From contig NZ_JAIOUQ010000002.1 of the NCBI RefSeq assembly GCF_019931065.1, positions 1-64,000 on the forward strand: 64,000 nt of DNA, given 5' to 3'. Shown here one piece after another: positions 27,558 through 35,477 of this stretch; positions within the stretch are counted from its first letter, which is position 1; every line of letters starts with the position of its first letter. Below the pieces are notes generated by a model that saw nothing but the letters and a program-made list of their open reading frames with translations, did no database searches and was not told where the DNA came from. A program made the position numbers and the translations under genes. The DNA comes from Methanobacterium spitsbergense. GTDB lineage: Archaea; Methanobacteriota; Methanobacteria; Methanobacteriales; Methanobacteriaceae.

Positions 27558-28514
27558 GTGGAAAAGATTTTAGTTACTGGTGCAGGGGGTTTTATTGGTA
27601 GTCATCTTGCAAAACAGCTTTATGAAGATGATTATGATGTTAGAGTAGTAGATATTAAATGGGAGGGTTATACTTCTGAACCATATTACACTGAGAAATT
27701 GACATTGGATTTAAGGGTGGCAGAGAATTGTAGAAAGGCAACTGAAGGTATGGATCATGTTTTTCATCTTGCCGCTAATATGGGTGGTATTGGTTTCATT
27801 ACAGAGGTTGGTGCAGAAATTATGCACGATAGCGTACTCATGAATACTAATATGTTACAAGCATCATTGAATAATAATATAGAACGATTTTTTTTCTCTT
27901 CATCCGCTTGTATTTATCCCACATACCTTCAGGAAGATTCTGATAACCCTGGTTTAAAGGAGGAAGATGCTTATCCTGCAGACCCTGATGATTTTTATGG
28001 CTGGGAGAAACTTTACACAGAAAAAATGTGTGAAGCTTATCAAAGAGATTACGATCTAGAGGTTAGAGTTGCCCGTTTCCATAATATCTATGGTCCTGAG
28101 GGTACTTATGATGGGGGAAGAGAAAAGTCACCAGCAGCACTTTGTCGTAAGGTAGCACAGACATCTAATCCTGGAACAATTGAAATATGGGGTGATGGTG
28201 AACAGAGCAGATCTTATTGTTATATCGATGATTGTATAGAAGGAATCCTCCGTTTGATGAAATCTGATTTTAATCAACCCCTAAATATAGGATCAGACCG
28301 TTTAATTACTATAAATGAGATTGCAGATTTAATTATTGACATATCTGGAAAAGATATAGAAAAAAAATATGATCTATCTGCCCCACAGGGAGTTCGAGGA
28401 CGAAATGCAGATTTAACTCTTATAAAAAAGATTTTAGGCTGGGAACCCCAAATCCCTTTAGAAAAAGGTTTCAATGAAACTTATAACTGGATTAATGAGC
28501 AAGTAAATAAATAA
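27558..28514 (+). CDS. NAD-dependent sugar-nucleotide epimerase/dehydratase
   Basis: 318-aa extended short-chain dehydrogenase. Rossmann motif GAGGFIGSHL at residues 8-17, catalytic Tyr-Lys (YGWEKLYTEK) near 154, and the late motif NIGSDRLITINEIADL. Sequence features such as FFFSSSACIYPTYLQ and GPEGTYDGGREKSPAALCRK resemble GDP-mannose 3,5-epimerase-type enzymes. It should act on a nucleotide sugar for surface glycans. The start is GTG 27558 after AGGGGG. It is flanked by remnants, but the reading frame is intact. Confidence 0.85.
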   Translation: MEKILVTGAGGFIGSHLAKQLYEDDYDVRVVDIKWEGYTSEPYYTEKLTLDLRVAENCRKATEGMDHVFHLAANMGGIGFITEVGAEIMHDSVLMNTNMLQASLNNNIERFFFSSSACIYPTYLQEDSDNPGLKEEDAYPADPDDFYGWEKLYTEKMCEAYQRDYDLEVRVARFHNIYGPEGTYDGGREKSPAALCRKVAQTSNPGTIEIWGDGEQSRSYCYIDDCIEGILRLMKSDFNQPLNIGSDRLITINEIADLIIDISGKDIEKKYDLSAPQGVRGRNADLTLIKKILGWEPQIPLEKGFNETYNWINEQVNK

Positions 28515-28659
28515 TAATATTCATAAATATTGTCCATAGTTAATATTTGAACAGCCACCATCTTCATTAAGCTTATCATTGCAATTCACTAACACTTCAA
28601 ATTCTAAACAGGAAAATATTTCCTCTTTTTTTCTATTTGTTAAATCCAAGTTTGTTTTC

Positions 28660-28951
28660 TGAATTGGCTATAACATACATTTAATATTGAAAAATTCTCT
28701 AAAAAGTTGGATAAATACTATGAATTAGAATTAGATAACTTTTTGGCAGAATAAAGAAGAATAAAGTGGATATTAAATCCCGAAATAACTATCAAACGCT
28801 TAAAGACGAGCTTGAAAAGAGTATAAATGTCATTAATCCCATGCTCCAAAAAATAAAGGAAACTACTAACGAGATTGATCAAATGGTCTATGAGTTTTAC
28901 GGTTTTACTGATGAAGAGATAAAAATTATTGAAGAATCATTATATATTTGA
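28660..28951 (+). pseudogene. C-terminal remnant of a type IIG restriction-modification enzyme
   Basis: A fragment reads NIEKFSKKLDKYYELELDNF then a stop. After a shift, KVDIKSRNNYQTLKDELEKS runs on to EIDQMVYEFYGFTDEEIKII and the stop. This is the C-terminus characteristic of Eco57I-like N6-adenine methylase/restriction proteins. A GTG at 28766 could start a 61-aa peptide, but no ribosome-binding site is present, so I call it a relic. Confidence 0.65.
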
Positions 28952-28994
28952 TAGAACTATTTCAATAATATTGACCGAATAGGAGTGAGTTTAG

Positions 28995-29216
28995 ATGGAA
29001 GAAAATGAAATGAAAATCATGAAAATAGTAAATCAAGCTAATAATGGAATATCTGAAAAAGACTTAGCAGGAAAATTAAAAATTAAATGTCCTATTCTAA
29101 GATCCTATATCCACGACCTAAGACATAAAAGACACATTAAATATAATGGAAAAACCGCAGATGGCCACATTATAGAGCTCACTCGTGAAGGAAAAGAGTT
29201 AGTAGAAAGAATATAA
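28995..29216 (+). CDS. Small winged-helix DNA-binding protein
   Basis: 73 aa. Helix-turn-helix pattern ISEKDLAGKLKIKCPILRSY followed by a wing-like KRHIKYNGKTADGHI and a final helix LTREGKELVERI. The size and layout fit a minimal winged-helix regulator. The ATG follows AGGAGTGAG. It begins 43 bp after the restriction-enzyme relic. It might have belonged to that system, but this is inference. Confidence 0.65.
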   Translation: MEENEMKIMKIVNQANNGISEKDLAGKLKIKCPILRSYIHDLRHKRHIKYNGKTADGHIIELTREGKELVERI

Positions 29217-29285
29217 AAGACCAGTAAATGTGAGCAATATTATTATATGCACTATTATAAACTGTTTTTTGGTGATTATAATCAC

Positions 29286-29310
29286 AAAATCTTTATAAAA
29301 AGTATATATC
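29286..29310 (+). promoter_or_regulatory. Candidate promoter of the histone gene
   Basis: AAATCTTTATAAAAAGTATA followed by TAT holds two overlapping TATA-like boxes about 75-90 bp before the histone ATG. This would leave a leader of about 50 nt that includes the GGTGAT ribosome-binding site. Confidence 0.35.
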
Positions 29311-29380
29311 GTTATGAAAATCCATTAAAATTCAATGTATTTAAATAAAATGAGGCTGTTAACTATATATGGTGATAAAT

Positions 29381-29593
29381 ATGGGTGAACTATCAATAGC
29401 ACCAATAAGAAGAATAATAAAAAATGCAGATGCAAATATAAGAATCAGTGAGGATTCAAAAGAAGCTTTAGGAAAAGTTTTAGAACAATATGGAGAAGAT
29501 ATTTCCAAACAAGCAATTCTACTTGCAAAACACGCTGGAAGAACAACTATTAAAGCAGTAGATATTGAACTAGCAATTAAAGAAATAGATTAA
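29381..29593 (+). CDS. Archaeal histone
   Basis: 70-aa HMf-type histone-fold protein that wraps DNA. It starts MGELSIAPIRRIIKNA, with the conserved LAKHAGRTTIKAVDIELA in the last helix (R-T-T-I-K in place of R-K-T-I-K). An in-frame ATG four codons upstream (29369) overlaps the GGTGAT ribosome-binding site, so the start is 29381. The length is that of a single archaeal histone. It sits among small accessory genes, so it may be one of several histone paralogs of this genome. Confidence 0.92.
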   Translation: MGELSIAPIRRIIKNADANIRISEDSKEALGKVLEQYGEDISKQAILLAKHAGRTTIKAVDIELAIKEID

Positions 29594-29640
29594 ATAATAC
29601 TATTAATTTATTTTTATTTGTTTTTAATGGAAAGATGACA

Positions 29641-29667
29641 TTAGGGTTCCCGGGGGGGGTTCCCTAA
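29641..29667 (+). other. GC-rich hairpin after the histone gene
   Basis: TTAGGG pairs with CCCTAA around an inner CCC and an 8-G run. It is unusual in such AT-rich DNA and lies 48 bp after the histone stop. It may terminate or stabilise the transcript; there is no T-tract after it, so it is not a classic terminator. Confidence 0.35.
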
Positions 29668-29731
29668 ATAATCAAATGATATTCTGAAACCTATATTTTA
29701 ACAGTTATAAAATACAATTATTATAATTAAT

Positions 29732-29890
29732 ATCAAATGTCCCCGTTGTGGATTTGAAGGTCAAAAAAACCGTTACATCCATCCAATACGTTCAAAAGAC
29801 AGAGATTCAGAACCAAAAGGTAAAAAATATCTTACTATCATTGTTACCGAGTACTATTGTCCTGAATGTAAAAAATGGTTTAAAATTTAG
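29732..29890 (+). CDS. Small zinc-ribbon protein (non-ATG start)
   Basis: About 52 aa: KCPRCGFEGQKNRYIHP, then a basic loop, then VTEYYCPECKKWFKI. Two CPxC knuckles about 42 residues apart form a zinc ribbon. There is no ATG, GTG or TTG in frame upstream before a stop. The codon directly before KCPRCG, where Met is expected, is ATC at 29732; ATT/ATA codons lie further upstream to 29717. No strong ribosome-binding site is seen, so it could be leaderless or a relic. Confidence 0.5.
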   Translation: MKCPRCGFEGQKNRYIHPIRSKDRDSEPKGKKYLTIIVTEYYCPECKKWFKI

Positions 29891-29968
29891 TTCATTAAAC
29901 TTTTGAGTATTCAGTTTATAGAAAATATTAATTAATAAACCCTCCAAGTATTTTATGGAGGGAGATAT

Positions 29969-30238
29969 ATGCCAAGAATGTCTTCAGTTTATTTAGAGAT
30001 AGATGAATTTGAAATTACTGACGTAACTCATCATTATTATGCAAATGGAAAAGCACATTTTAAGTTTAACAGAAATACTAGCAATGATAGAATATACATT
30101 CATCTAAAAAGTAAAGAGGATCAAAGGATGAAGTTAATTTATAATGAGGAAAATGATACTATACGAGTTGACTCACATCTCACTCTAATATCAATAACTT
30201 GTAAAGATGGAATTATAACAGCAAATATGGAAAAATAG
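29969..30238 (+). CDS. Hypothetical 89-aa protein
   Basis: No family recognised. It alternates short strands (VYLEIDEFEITDVTHHYY, KAHFKFNRN, RIYIHLKS, TLISITCKDGIITANM), so a small all-beta fold is likely. It is soluble and has no Cys cluster. The ATG follows a strong GGAGGGAG, which supports expression. Monocistronic. Confidence 0.6.
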   Translation: MPRMSSVYLEIDEFEITDVTHHYYANGKAHFKFNRNTSNDRIYIHLKSKEDQRMKLIYNEENDTIRVDSHLTLISITCKDGIITANMEK

Positions 30239-30417
30239 CTTGTTTTTCGAATGATCAATGGATAAAATACATATTCTTTAGATTTACGGATTTCTTAAAG
30301 AATATATCAGTATCATTATAAAAAAATATTAATAAAGATTTATTAAAATGATATATCATAATATAATCTAATTTAATTTTTATTTACTATTATTTCTATT
30401 ATAATGGAGGTATTATC

Positions 30418-30591
30418 ATAGAAAAAAGCGTGAGTGTTCCAAAAACTGTTTTAGAGGATGTTTGGGCAGAAACCTTAAAGAAACTTAAGGATAATCCAGA
30501 TTTTAACTTGGAAACTGTTGAAAAGATAGAATCCATGGTTCAAGAAGGGATGATAATTCCTAACGATATTATTGATCTTTTAACGGGTTAG
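30418..30591 (+). CDS. Small helical protein upstream of the Rad50-like ATPase (ATA start)
   Basis: 57 aa if started at ATA 30418, seven bases after GGAGG (30406-30410): I/M-E-K-S-V-S-V-P-K-T-V-L-E-D-V-W-A-E and so on, ending MIIPNDIIDLLTG. GTG 30430 is the only standard alternative but has poorer spacing. The protein is acidic and probably helical. Its stop codon directly abuts the ATPase gene's first possible start, so the two are translationally coupled. No family recognised. It may be an adaptor, inhibitor or antitoxin of the ATPase. Confidence 0.6.
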   Translation: MEKSVSVPKTVLEDVWAETLKKLKDNPDFNLETVEKIESMVQEGMIIPNDIIDLLTG

Positions 30592-30603
30592 GTGTTGTAT
30601 TCT

Positions 30604-33066
30604 ATGAAACTGCTTGAACTTGAGATTCATAATTTCAGAGGGATAAGAAACCTTACAATTAAACCAGAGGGAAAAAACTTCTTGATCTACGGTCCTAATG
30701 GCTCCGGTAAAAGTGCTGTTGTGGATGCATTAGATTTTCTTTTAACGGGACAGATATCCCGTATGACCGGTAAGGGAACCAAGGGTATTACTTTAAAAAA
30801 ACATGGCCATCATATTGATTATTCAGCCGAAGATACAGATGTTAAAGCAATGGTCCAGATTCATGGTGTTGAAGAACCTATTGAAATTAAACGAAACCTT
30901 TCAAGTCCAAATGATTTGATATGTGATGATTCCGTTAAAGAGGTGATAAACCCTGTTTTAGAACTTGCTAGTCGAGGTCAGCATGTTTTAACCCGGCGCG
31001 AAATACTTAACTACGTCAATGCCGACTCAAATACACGTGGCAAACAGATACAAACTCTTCTTAAGATTACAGATGTTGAAGAAACACGTATGAAATTATT
31101 AAAAGTCAGAAATACTCTAAAAAGTAATTATCAGGCAGCTAAAAATTCCAGAAATACCATATCTGCAGCTATTAATTCTAATGTTGGAATAAATAGCTTT
31201 GATGAAGATAAAATACTTGATTTTGTAAATCTAAAAAGGAAAATTTTAGGCAGAACACCCATAGAAGAACTTAAATCAGATAAATTAAAAGAAAATCTAG
31301 AATCTCAAAGTTTACCCTCAGATATGGGAATAAACACTCGTTTATTAAAAAATGATATTGATAAACTTCAGATCATAAAATCAGTTGAAAATAGAGAGAA
31401 TATACGTAATATAGACGTTGAATTACGTGACTTAAAGGCTAAAATATCTTCTGACCACAATATGAAAGATGCATTAGATCATCTTAGACTATCAAGATTA
31501 GGATTGGATTTATTAGGTCATGATGGTAGCTGTCCACTTTGTGATACCCTATGGGAAACCGATAATCTTAAGGAACATTTAAAAAATAAGATAGAAGTTC
31601 TAACATATGCAGCAGAAAATTTGGATAGAATGATTAAATTATCAGATGAGTTAATCATAGAAGTGAATCAAGTACTTGCAAGTTTGAATGAAATAATAAA
31701 ATCAGCTGAGATATTAGAATTAAAGGAAGAAATAAACATTTTGAAGAATTGGTTTAATGATTTAGAAATACTTTTATCTGTTCTTGAGGGTGATAACTAT
31801 CCTGATCCCCGATTTAATGGTCACTTAATAGAAGTTCTTCTAGCACCAGTAAATTTACAGGTTATTTTAGATAATATTTATTCTGCGGCTATTGAAATTT
31901 CACCAGAGCCATCTGATGAACAAACTGCTTGGGATAATTTAACCAAGCTCGAGGAGAACCTCAAAAATTATGAAAAGTCAACAAATGATTGTTTAAAATC
32001 ATTTGAATCATATAAAAAAGGGGAAATTCTTTTAAACACTTTTTTAGAATCTAGAAACTCCATTTTAAATAATTTATTCGCTGAGATTAAAGATCGTTTT
32101 GTTGAACTCTATAGGCAACTTCATGGATTTGATGAAATGGAGTTTAATGCCCTTTTAGTTTCAGAAGGTGCAGGAGTAGATTTTAAGGTTGATTTTCATG
32201 GCAGAGGAGTAAATCCTCCACATGCACTTCACAGTGAAGGACACCAGGATAGTATGGGTATTTGCTTGTATCTTGCACTTGCAGAAAGGCTCACACAAGG
32301 ATTTATTGATCTCATAATCTTGGATGATGTGATGATGAGTGTTGATGCACCACACAGAAGAGAGATATGTAATCTGTTAGCTAACTTCTTCAAGGGAAGA
32401 CAATTCTTTATTACCACCCATGACCAGACATGGGCAAGGCAACTGCAATCAGAAGGTGTTATCACATCCAAGAATAGGATTGAATTCTCTAACTGGACTA
32501 TTGAAAACGGTCCTTCTATGAATATATTAGGAGATATATGGGAAGTAATAGAAAATGATCTTGATAGAAATGATATACCTTCAGCTGCTGCCAAACTCAG
32601 AAGAGGTTCAGAAGAATATTTCAGCCAAGTTTGCGCATCATTACAAGCCCCTGTGAGGTTCAAATTTAATGGCCAGTATGAGTTGGGTGATTTGTTAAGT
32701 GGAGCAATGTCTGAATATAAAAGCCAACTTAAACATGCTAAAACCGCTGCAAGATCCTGGGAAAATTATGATGAACTTGAAAGATTAACCGAGATTGAAG
32801 ACTTTTCAAAGGAAATATTTGAAAAAATAAATTTGGAAAGATGGGCTGTAAATCCAGCTGTACATTTTAATGAAGGGACAGATTTCACACTTGAAGACTT
32901 CAAACCAGTTGTTGAAACATTCCATGACCTGTTTTCAATTTTCCAGTGTGATAAATGTGGTACTTTTATACACTTGGTTATTAATGGTCCTCGTGCAGAA
33001 GCTGTTAAATGTAATTGTGGAAACATTACATGGAATTTAATGGATAAAAATAATAAAAATATATGA
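30604..33066 (+). CDS. Rad50/SMC-like ATPase with zinc hook and C-terminal zinc ribbon
   Basis: 820 aa from ATG 30604, preceded by AGGTG (GTG 30592 is the alternative). N-terminal half-ATPase with Walker A GPNGSGKS at 31-38. Coiled-coil arms flank a Rad50-type zinc hook, CPLC, at about 310. The second half-ATPase has the signature region SEGHQDSMGICLYLALAER, Walker B LIILDD (570-575) and H-loop FITTHD. The last 200 residues are helical, with RRGSEEYFSQV and WAVNPAVHFN, and end in a zinc ribbon, CDKC (782-785) with CNCG. It is not housekeeping Rad50: there is no Mre11 neighbour, and it is joined to a 57-aa gene. Similar hook ATPases act in phage defence and DNA repair; a defence role is inferred. 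Confidence 0.82.
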   Translation: MKLLELEIHNFRGIRNLTIKPEGKNFLIYGPNGSGKSAVVDALDFLLTGQISRMTGKGTKGITLKKHGHHIDYSAEDTDVKAMVQIHGVEEPIEIKRNLSSPNDLICDDSVKEVINPVLELASRGQHVLTRREILNYVNADSNTRGKQIQTLLKITDVEETRMKLLKVRNTLKSNYQAAKNSRNTISAAINSNVGINSFDEDKILDFVNLKRKILGRTPIEELKSDKLKENLESQSLPSDMGINTRLLKNDIDKLQIIKSVENRENIRNIDVELRDLKAKISSDHNMKDALDHLRLSRLGLDLLGHDGSCPLCDTLWETDNLKEHLKNKIEVLTYAAENLDRMIKLSDELIIEVNQVLASLNEIIKSAEILELKEEINILKNWFNDLEILLSVLEGDNYPDPRFNGHLIEVLLAPVNLQVILDNIYSAAIEISPEPSDEQTAWDNLTKLEENLKNYEKSTNDCLKSFESYKKGEILLNTFLESRNSILNNLFAEIKDRFVELYRQLHGFDEMEFNALLVSEGAGVDFKVDFHGRGVNPPHALHSEGHQDSMGICLYLALAERLTQGFIDLIILDDVMMSVDAPHRREICNLLANFFKGRQFFITTHDQTWARQLQSEGVITSKNRIEFSNWTIENGPSMNILGDIWEVIENDLDRNDIPSAAAKLRRGSEEYFSQVCASLQAPVRFKFNGQYELGDLLSGAMSEYKSQLKHAKTAARSWENYDELERLTEIEDFSKEIFEKINLERWAVNPAVHFNEGTDFTLEDFKPVVETFHDLFSIFQCDKCGTFIHLVINGPRAEAVKCNCGNITWNLMDKNNKNI

Positions 33067-33429
33067 AGAATTGGTCATGTCAAACTAAAAAAATAACTAG
33101 TGACCTCATGATGATGTAAAAAGTTAATTAGGACCCAGCTGACAACGCCCAATACATATATATTTAAATCCATTGTTATTCGAGAACTTAAATATCAAGT
33201 AGATCTAGCAATTTACAAAATAAATGAAAAAATTATTAAGAATCCAAAAGATCTTTATTTTGATGATCAATCTTAATATTTTAATCAAATTATTTCAAAT
33301 TATATATTCCAATCTCCTTGAATGGAAGGGTGAAATTTATATAATGAACGAATAATATTTTTGTTAGAAGTTTGATTTCAATTAAAAAAAATTAATAAAT
33401 CCTATAAAAAATTGAATTGAGGAAAATTT
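33067..33429. other. Intergenic stretch with an open-frame fragment
   Basis: About 360 bp. One plus-strand frame (about 33150-33275) encodes VIRELKYQVDLAIYKINEKI and ends FDDQS, but it has no start codon or ribosome-binding site and no family I recognise. It may be a gene relic. Confidence 0.35.
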
Positions 33430-33582
33430 ATGCAATGGAAAATATTAGAAACAACAGACAAAGAAAAATTTTATGATGAACTGAATAAATACAAGATCAA
33501 TGGATGGTATATCCACCTTGAAACCTTCAGAATGGATGGAGATCGTTGTTATATCATCTTATCCAAGGGTTTTGATATATAA
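33430..33582 (+). CDS. Hypothetical 50-aa protein
   Basis: MQWKILETTDKEKFYDELNK and so on, ending CYIILSKGFDI. Its pattern is a strand, a helix, then two strands around GWYIHLETFRMDGDRC. A weak GAGGAAAATTT precedes the ATG. The composition and absence of stops suggest a real small gene. It is the first of three tiny ORFs in a row on this strand. Confidence 0.5.
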   Translation: MQWKILETTDKEKFYDELNKYKINGWYIHLETFRMDGDRCYIILSKGFDI

Positions 33583-33608
33583 TGTGATTATATAGAACAT
33601 ATTAATAA

Positions 33609-33731
33609 ATGAGAGAAAAAAATTGTTGGAAAGTAATGGATAAATTTGAACAATTAAATAACAACAATCCTTACTGCAGGCTTATTTTTTATAGGAATAG
33701 GAATCAAAAATTTATTCTAGTAGTTACATAA
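33609..33731 (+). CDS. Hypothetical 40-aa protein
   Basis: MREKNCWKVMDKFEQLNNNN, then PYCRLIFYRNRNQKFILVVT. The layout (Trp-Lys near the start, a polar middle, a strand-rich end) is loosely like that of the 50-aa neighbour. There is no good ribosome-binding site, so support is weak. Confidence 0.3.
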   Translation: MREKNCWKVMDKFEQLNNNNPYCRLIFYRNRNQKFILVVT

Positions 33732-33755
33732 AAAAAATTTAAGAGGAGAAAAAAA

Positions 33756-33872
33756 ATGTTAATCCATAACAAAGTATATAATCACAGGAAAAAACAAAAA
33801 AGACTACTTGAAAAACAAAAATTAGCTAAAAAGGGCAAAACAGCAGAAAAACATATTTATTTGGGAAGTTGA
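33756..33872 (+). CDS. Very basic 38-aa protein
   Basis: MLIHNKVYNHRKKQKRLLEK, then QKLAKKGKTAEKHIYLGS; over one third of its residues are Lys, Arg or His. It follows an AGAGGAG ribosome-binding site with good spacing. Such a composition suggests nucleic-acid or ribosome binding. No family recognised. Confidence 0.5.
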   Translation: MLIHNKVYNHRKKQKRLLEKQKLAKKGKTAEKHIYLGS

Positions 33873-34051
33873 ATGATAAAACAAAATAAATTATATATTG
33901 AATATTTTTTTTAAATAGGATCGAATGAAATTAATAATTTTATAAAAAAATATAATCCAAAGAATATCCCTAGTAATTATAATGATGAATTCAGATATGT
34001 AAAAATAAATTAAGAAGATAGTTACATAAAAGTATCAGGGGATGTTAAGAA

Positions 34052-34264
34052 ATGTTTGTAGATTGGGTTTTAATTTCATATATGGATCAATCTGAATTAT
34101 TATTGAAAAGAAGTGGGAAATTTAATGATAACATTATTATTGGTATTGAAATAAATGAAAAAAATAATCTTATCAAAGTTGCAGTAGATAATGAAAATAT
34201 TGTAAGTTATCCCATGGCAAATATGGTTAGTTATACTTATTCTCGCCTAAATGAAGAGAAATAA
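34052..34264 (+). CDS. Hypothetical 70-aa protein
   Basis: No family recognised. Predicted mostly beta: FVDWVLISYMDQSELLLKR, IIIGIEINEKNNLIKVAVDN, then a Y/S/T-rich tail. Soluble, without Cys. The preceding sequence, GGGGATGTTAAGA, provides a plausible ribosome-binding site. Confidence 0.5.
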   Translation: MFVDWVLISYMDQSELLLKRSGKFNDNIIIGIEINEKNNLIKVAVDNENIVSYPMANMVSYTYSRLNEEK

Positions 34265-34346
34265 TTGTTATACATTTCTTCAAGTAAAAATACAAACTAT
34301 ATGCCAATTTGGTTTAAAAATTTTTTAATAAATTCTATAAATTAGT

Positions 34347-34877
34347 TTAATTTATATAACTTAAGTATTCTGTTTTTATTTTACTCATAGATTCATATTT
34401 GGCTTTCTTATTTAATAGTTCCCCTATTATTAAAGTATTGTCTTGATATTCAAGTGATTCACCACATTTTGGGCATATAAAGTTGTATTCTGAAGCATTT
34501 TCATATATGTATCTGTGACCATTGGCCTTACATGCAAAGAACATATTATCTTTTTCATATTTTAGTGATCTTTCAATTTCTTTCAATAAATCTTCGTGTT
34601 TATCACTAATTATATCATTTACCTTTTTCTGGTCAAATTTCCAATTATAAATTTCAAAGTTGGTTTCAGGATCCTTAGATCTTTTATATGAAGCTACCCC
34701 TGCGTCATATAATTTATTAAGGATCTTTCTTACAATATTTAACTTTATTTCAGTTTCTTCAGCAATAGATTCATCAGATGTTTTACCATTTAATAAACAT
34801 TCAATAATCGTAATACTATTTTTTTCATCATCTGTGATGTCCATTAATAATTCTTGAACTTGTGAATTTTTTAACAT
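34347..34877 (-). CDS. Transcription factor E (TFE alpha)-like protein
   Basis: About 176 aa, like archaeal TFE, which helps TBP/TFB/RNA polymerase open promoters. An N-terminal winged helix (about 1-85) has [35 protein letters not shown] and the family's R-S/[13 protein letters not shown] linker helix and a zinc ribbon (about 108-150) follow. In the ribbon the first knuckle reads CKANGHRY, so the usual second Cys is Asn; the second knuckle, CPKC, is intact. The start is ATG 34877 after GGGGGT; an ATG four codons upstream overlaps that signal. It sits beside a stand-alone S14 gene, in the same orientation. Confidence 0.8.
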   Translation of the reverse strand: MLKNSQVQELLMDITDDEKNSITIIECLLNGKTSDESIAEETEIKLNIVRKILNKLYDAGVASYKRSKDPETNFEIYNWKFDQKKVNDIISDKHEDLLKEIERSLKYEKDNMFFACKANGHRYIYENASEYNFICPKCGESLEYQDNTLIIGELLNKKAKYESMSKIKTEYLSYIN

Positions 34878-35001
34878 ATAAACCCCCATTATAAAAAATT
34901 AATTATCTAAAATAATAATTTAAATAGAATTTAAAAATCAAATCCAACTAAAAATATTAGAATCAATTTTTTCCATTTTTGAAAGCTTATAAAATGAATT
35001 T

Positions 35002-35145
35002 CTAGTTATATTTCTTAAATCCAATTCTAGCTGCAATTTCTCTGAAACATTGTCTGCATAACATAAGATTGTATCTTCGAACTAAAGATGAATGATCATT
35101 ACATCTGCTGCATTTTCTTGAACCCTTTCCGTATTTTTTTGGCAA
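35002..35145 (-). CDS. rps14: 30S ribosomal protein S14 (uS14), stand-alone, TTG start
   Basis: 47 aa read on the minus strand: it starts TTG-P-K-K-Y-G-K-G-S-R-K, then CSRCNDHSSLVRRYNLMLC and RQCFREIAARIGFKKYN. The CSRC and CRQC pairs bind the zinc of archaeal S14. AGGTGAC precedes the TTG by a few bases. In methanogens S14 normally lies in the long ribosomal operon between L5 and S8; here it has no ribosomal neighbours, so it is a moved or second copy. It is complete and matches the usual size. Confidence 0.85.
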   Translation of the reverse strand: MPKKYGKGSRKCSRCNDHSSLVRRYNLMLCRQCFREIAARIGFKKYN

Positions 35146-35477
35146 TTTGTCACCTATTTTTGTAAAAATAGCGAATAATTAAAATAAATATTAAAATAAA
35201 AAATAAGGCACCGATATTTTTGCTATCACTATATAAAGCTACGTATCAGAATCCAATATTCCATGTATAACAACCAGCTTTTAACAATACATCCGTTAAA
35301 ATCTTTGTTTACTCCAAAATTCCTATAAATTCATCTAAATAATCCATATAATGAATAAAACTAAAGATTAACTATGTAACTGTACAGGTTCCTATTGATT
35401 AAGATAACTGAACATATTCCCTATTGAGATAGAGGTCACATAAGAACAAAATAAAAAAAATAAAATGAATTCAAAAG
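35146..35477. other. Spacer upstream of S14 and downstream of a kinase
   Basis: 332 bp, AT-rich. On the minus strand CTTTATATAG near 35229-35238 is a candidate TATA box about 85-95 bp before the S14 start. No gene seen. Confidence 0.4.

Noticed and set aside
30604..33066. Calling the hook ATPase housekeeping Rad50
   Set aside because: No Mre11/HerA/NurA neighbours are present, and the protein has an extra C-terminal helical and zinc-ribbon part.
33150..33275. Plus-strand open frame VIRELKYQVDLAIYKINEKI...
   Set aside because: No start codon, no ribosome-binding site and no family. Mentioned only as a possible relic in the spacer entry.
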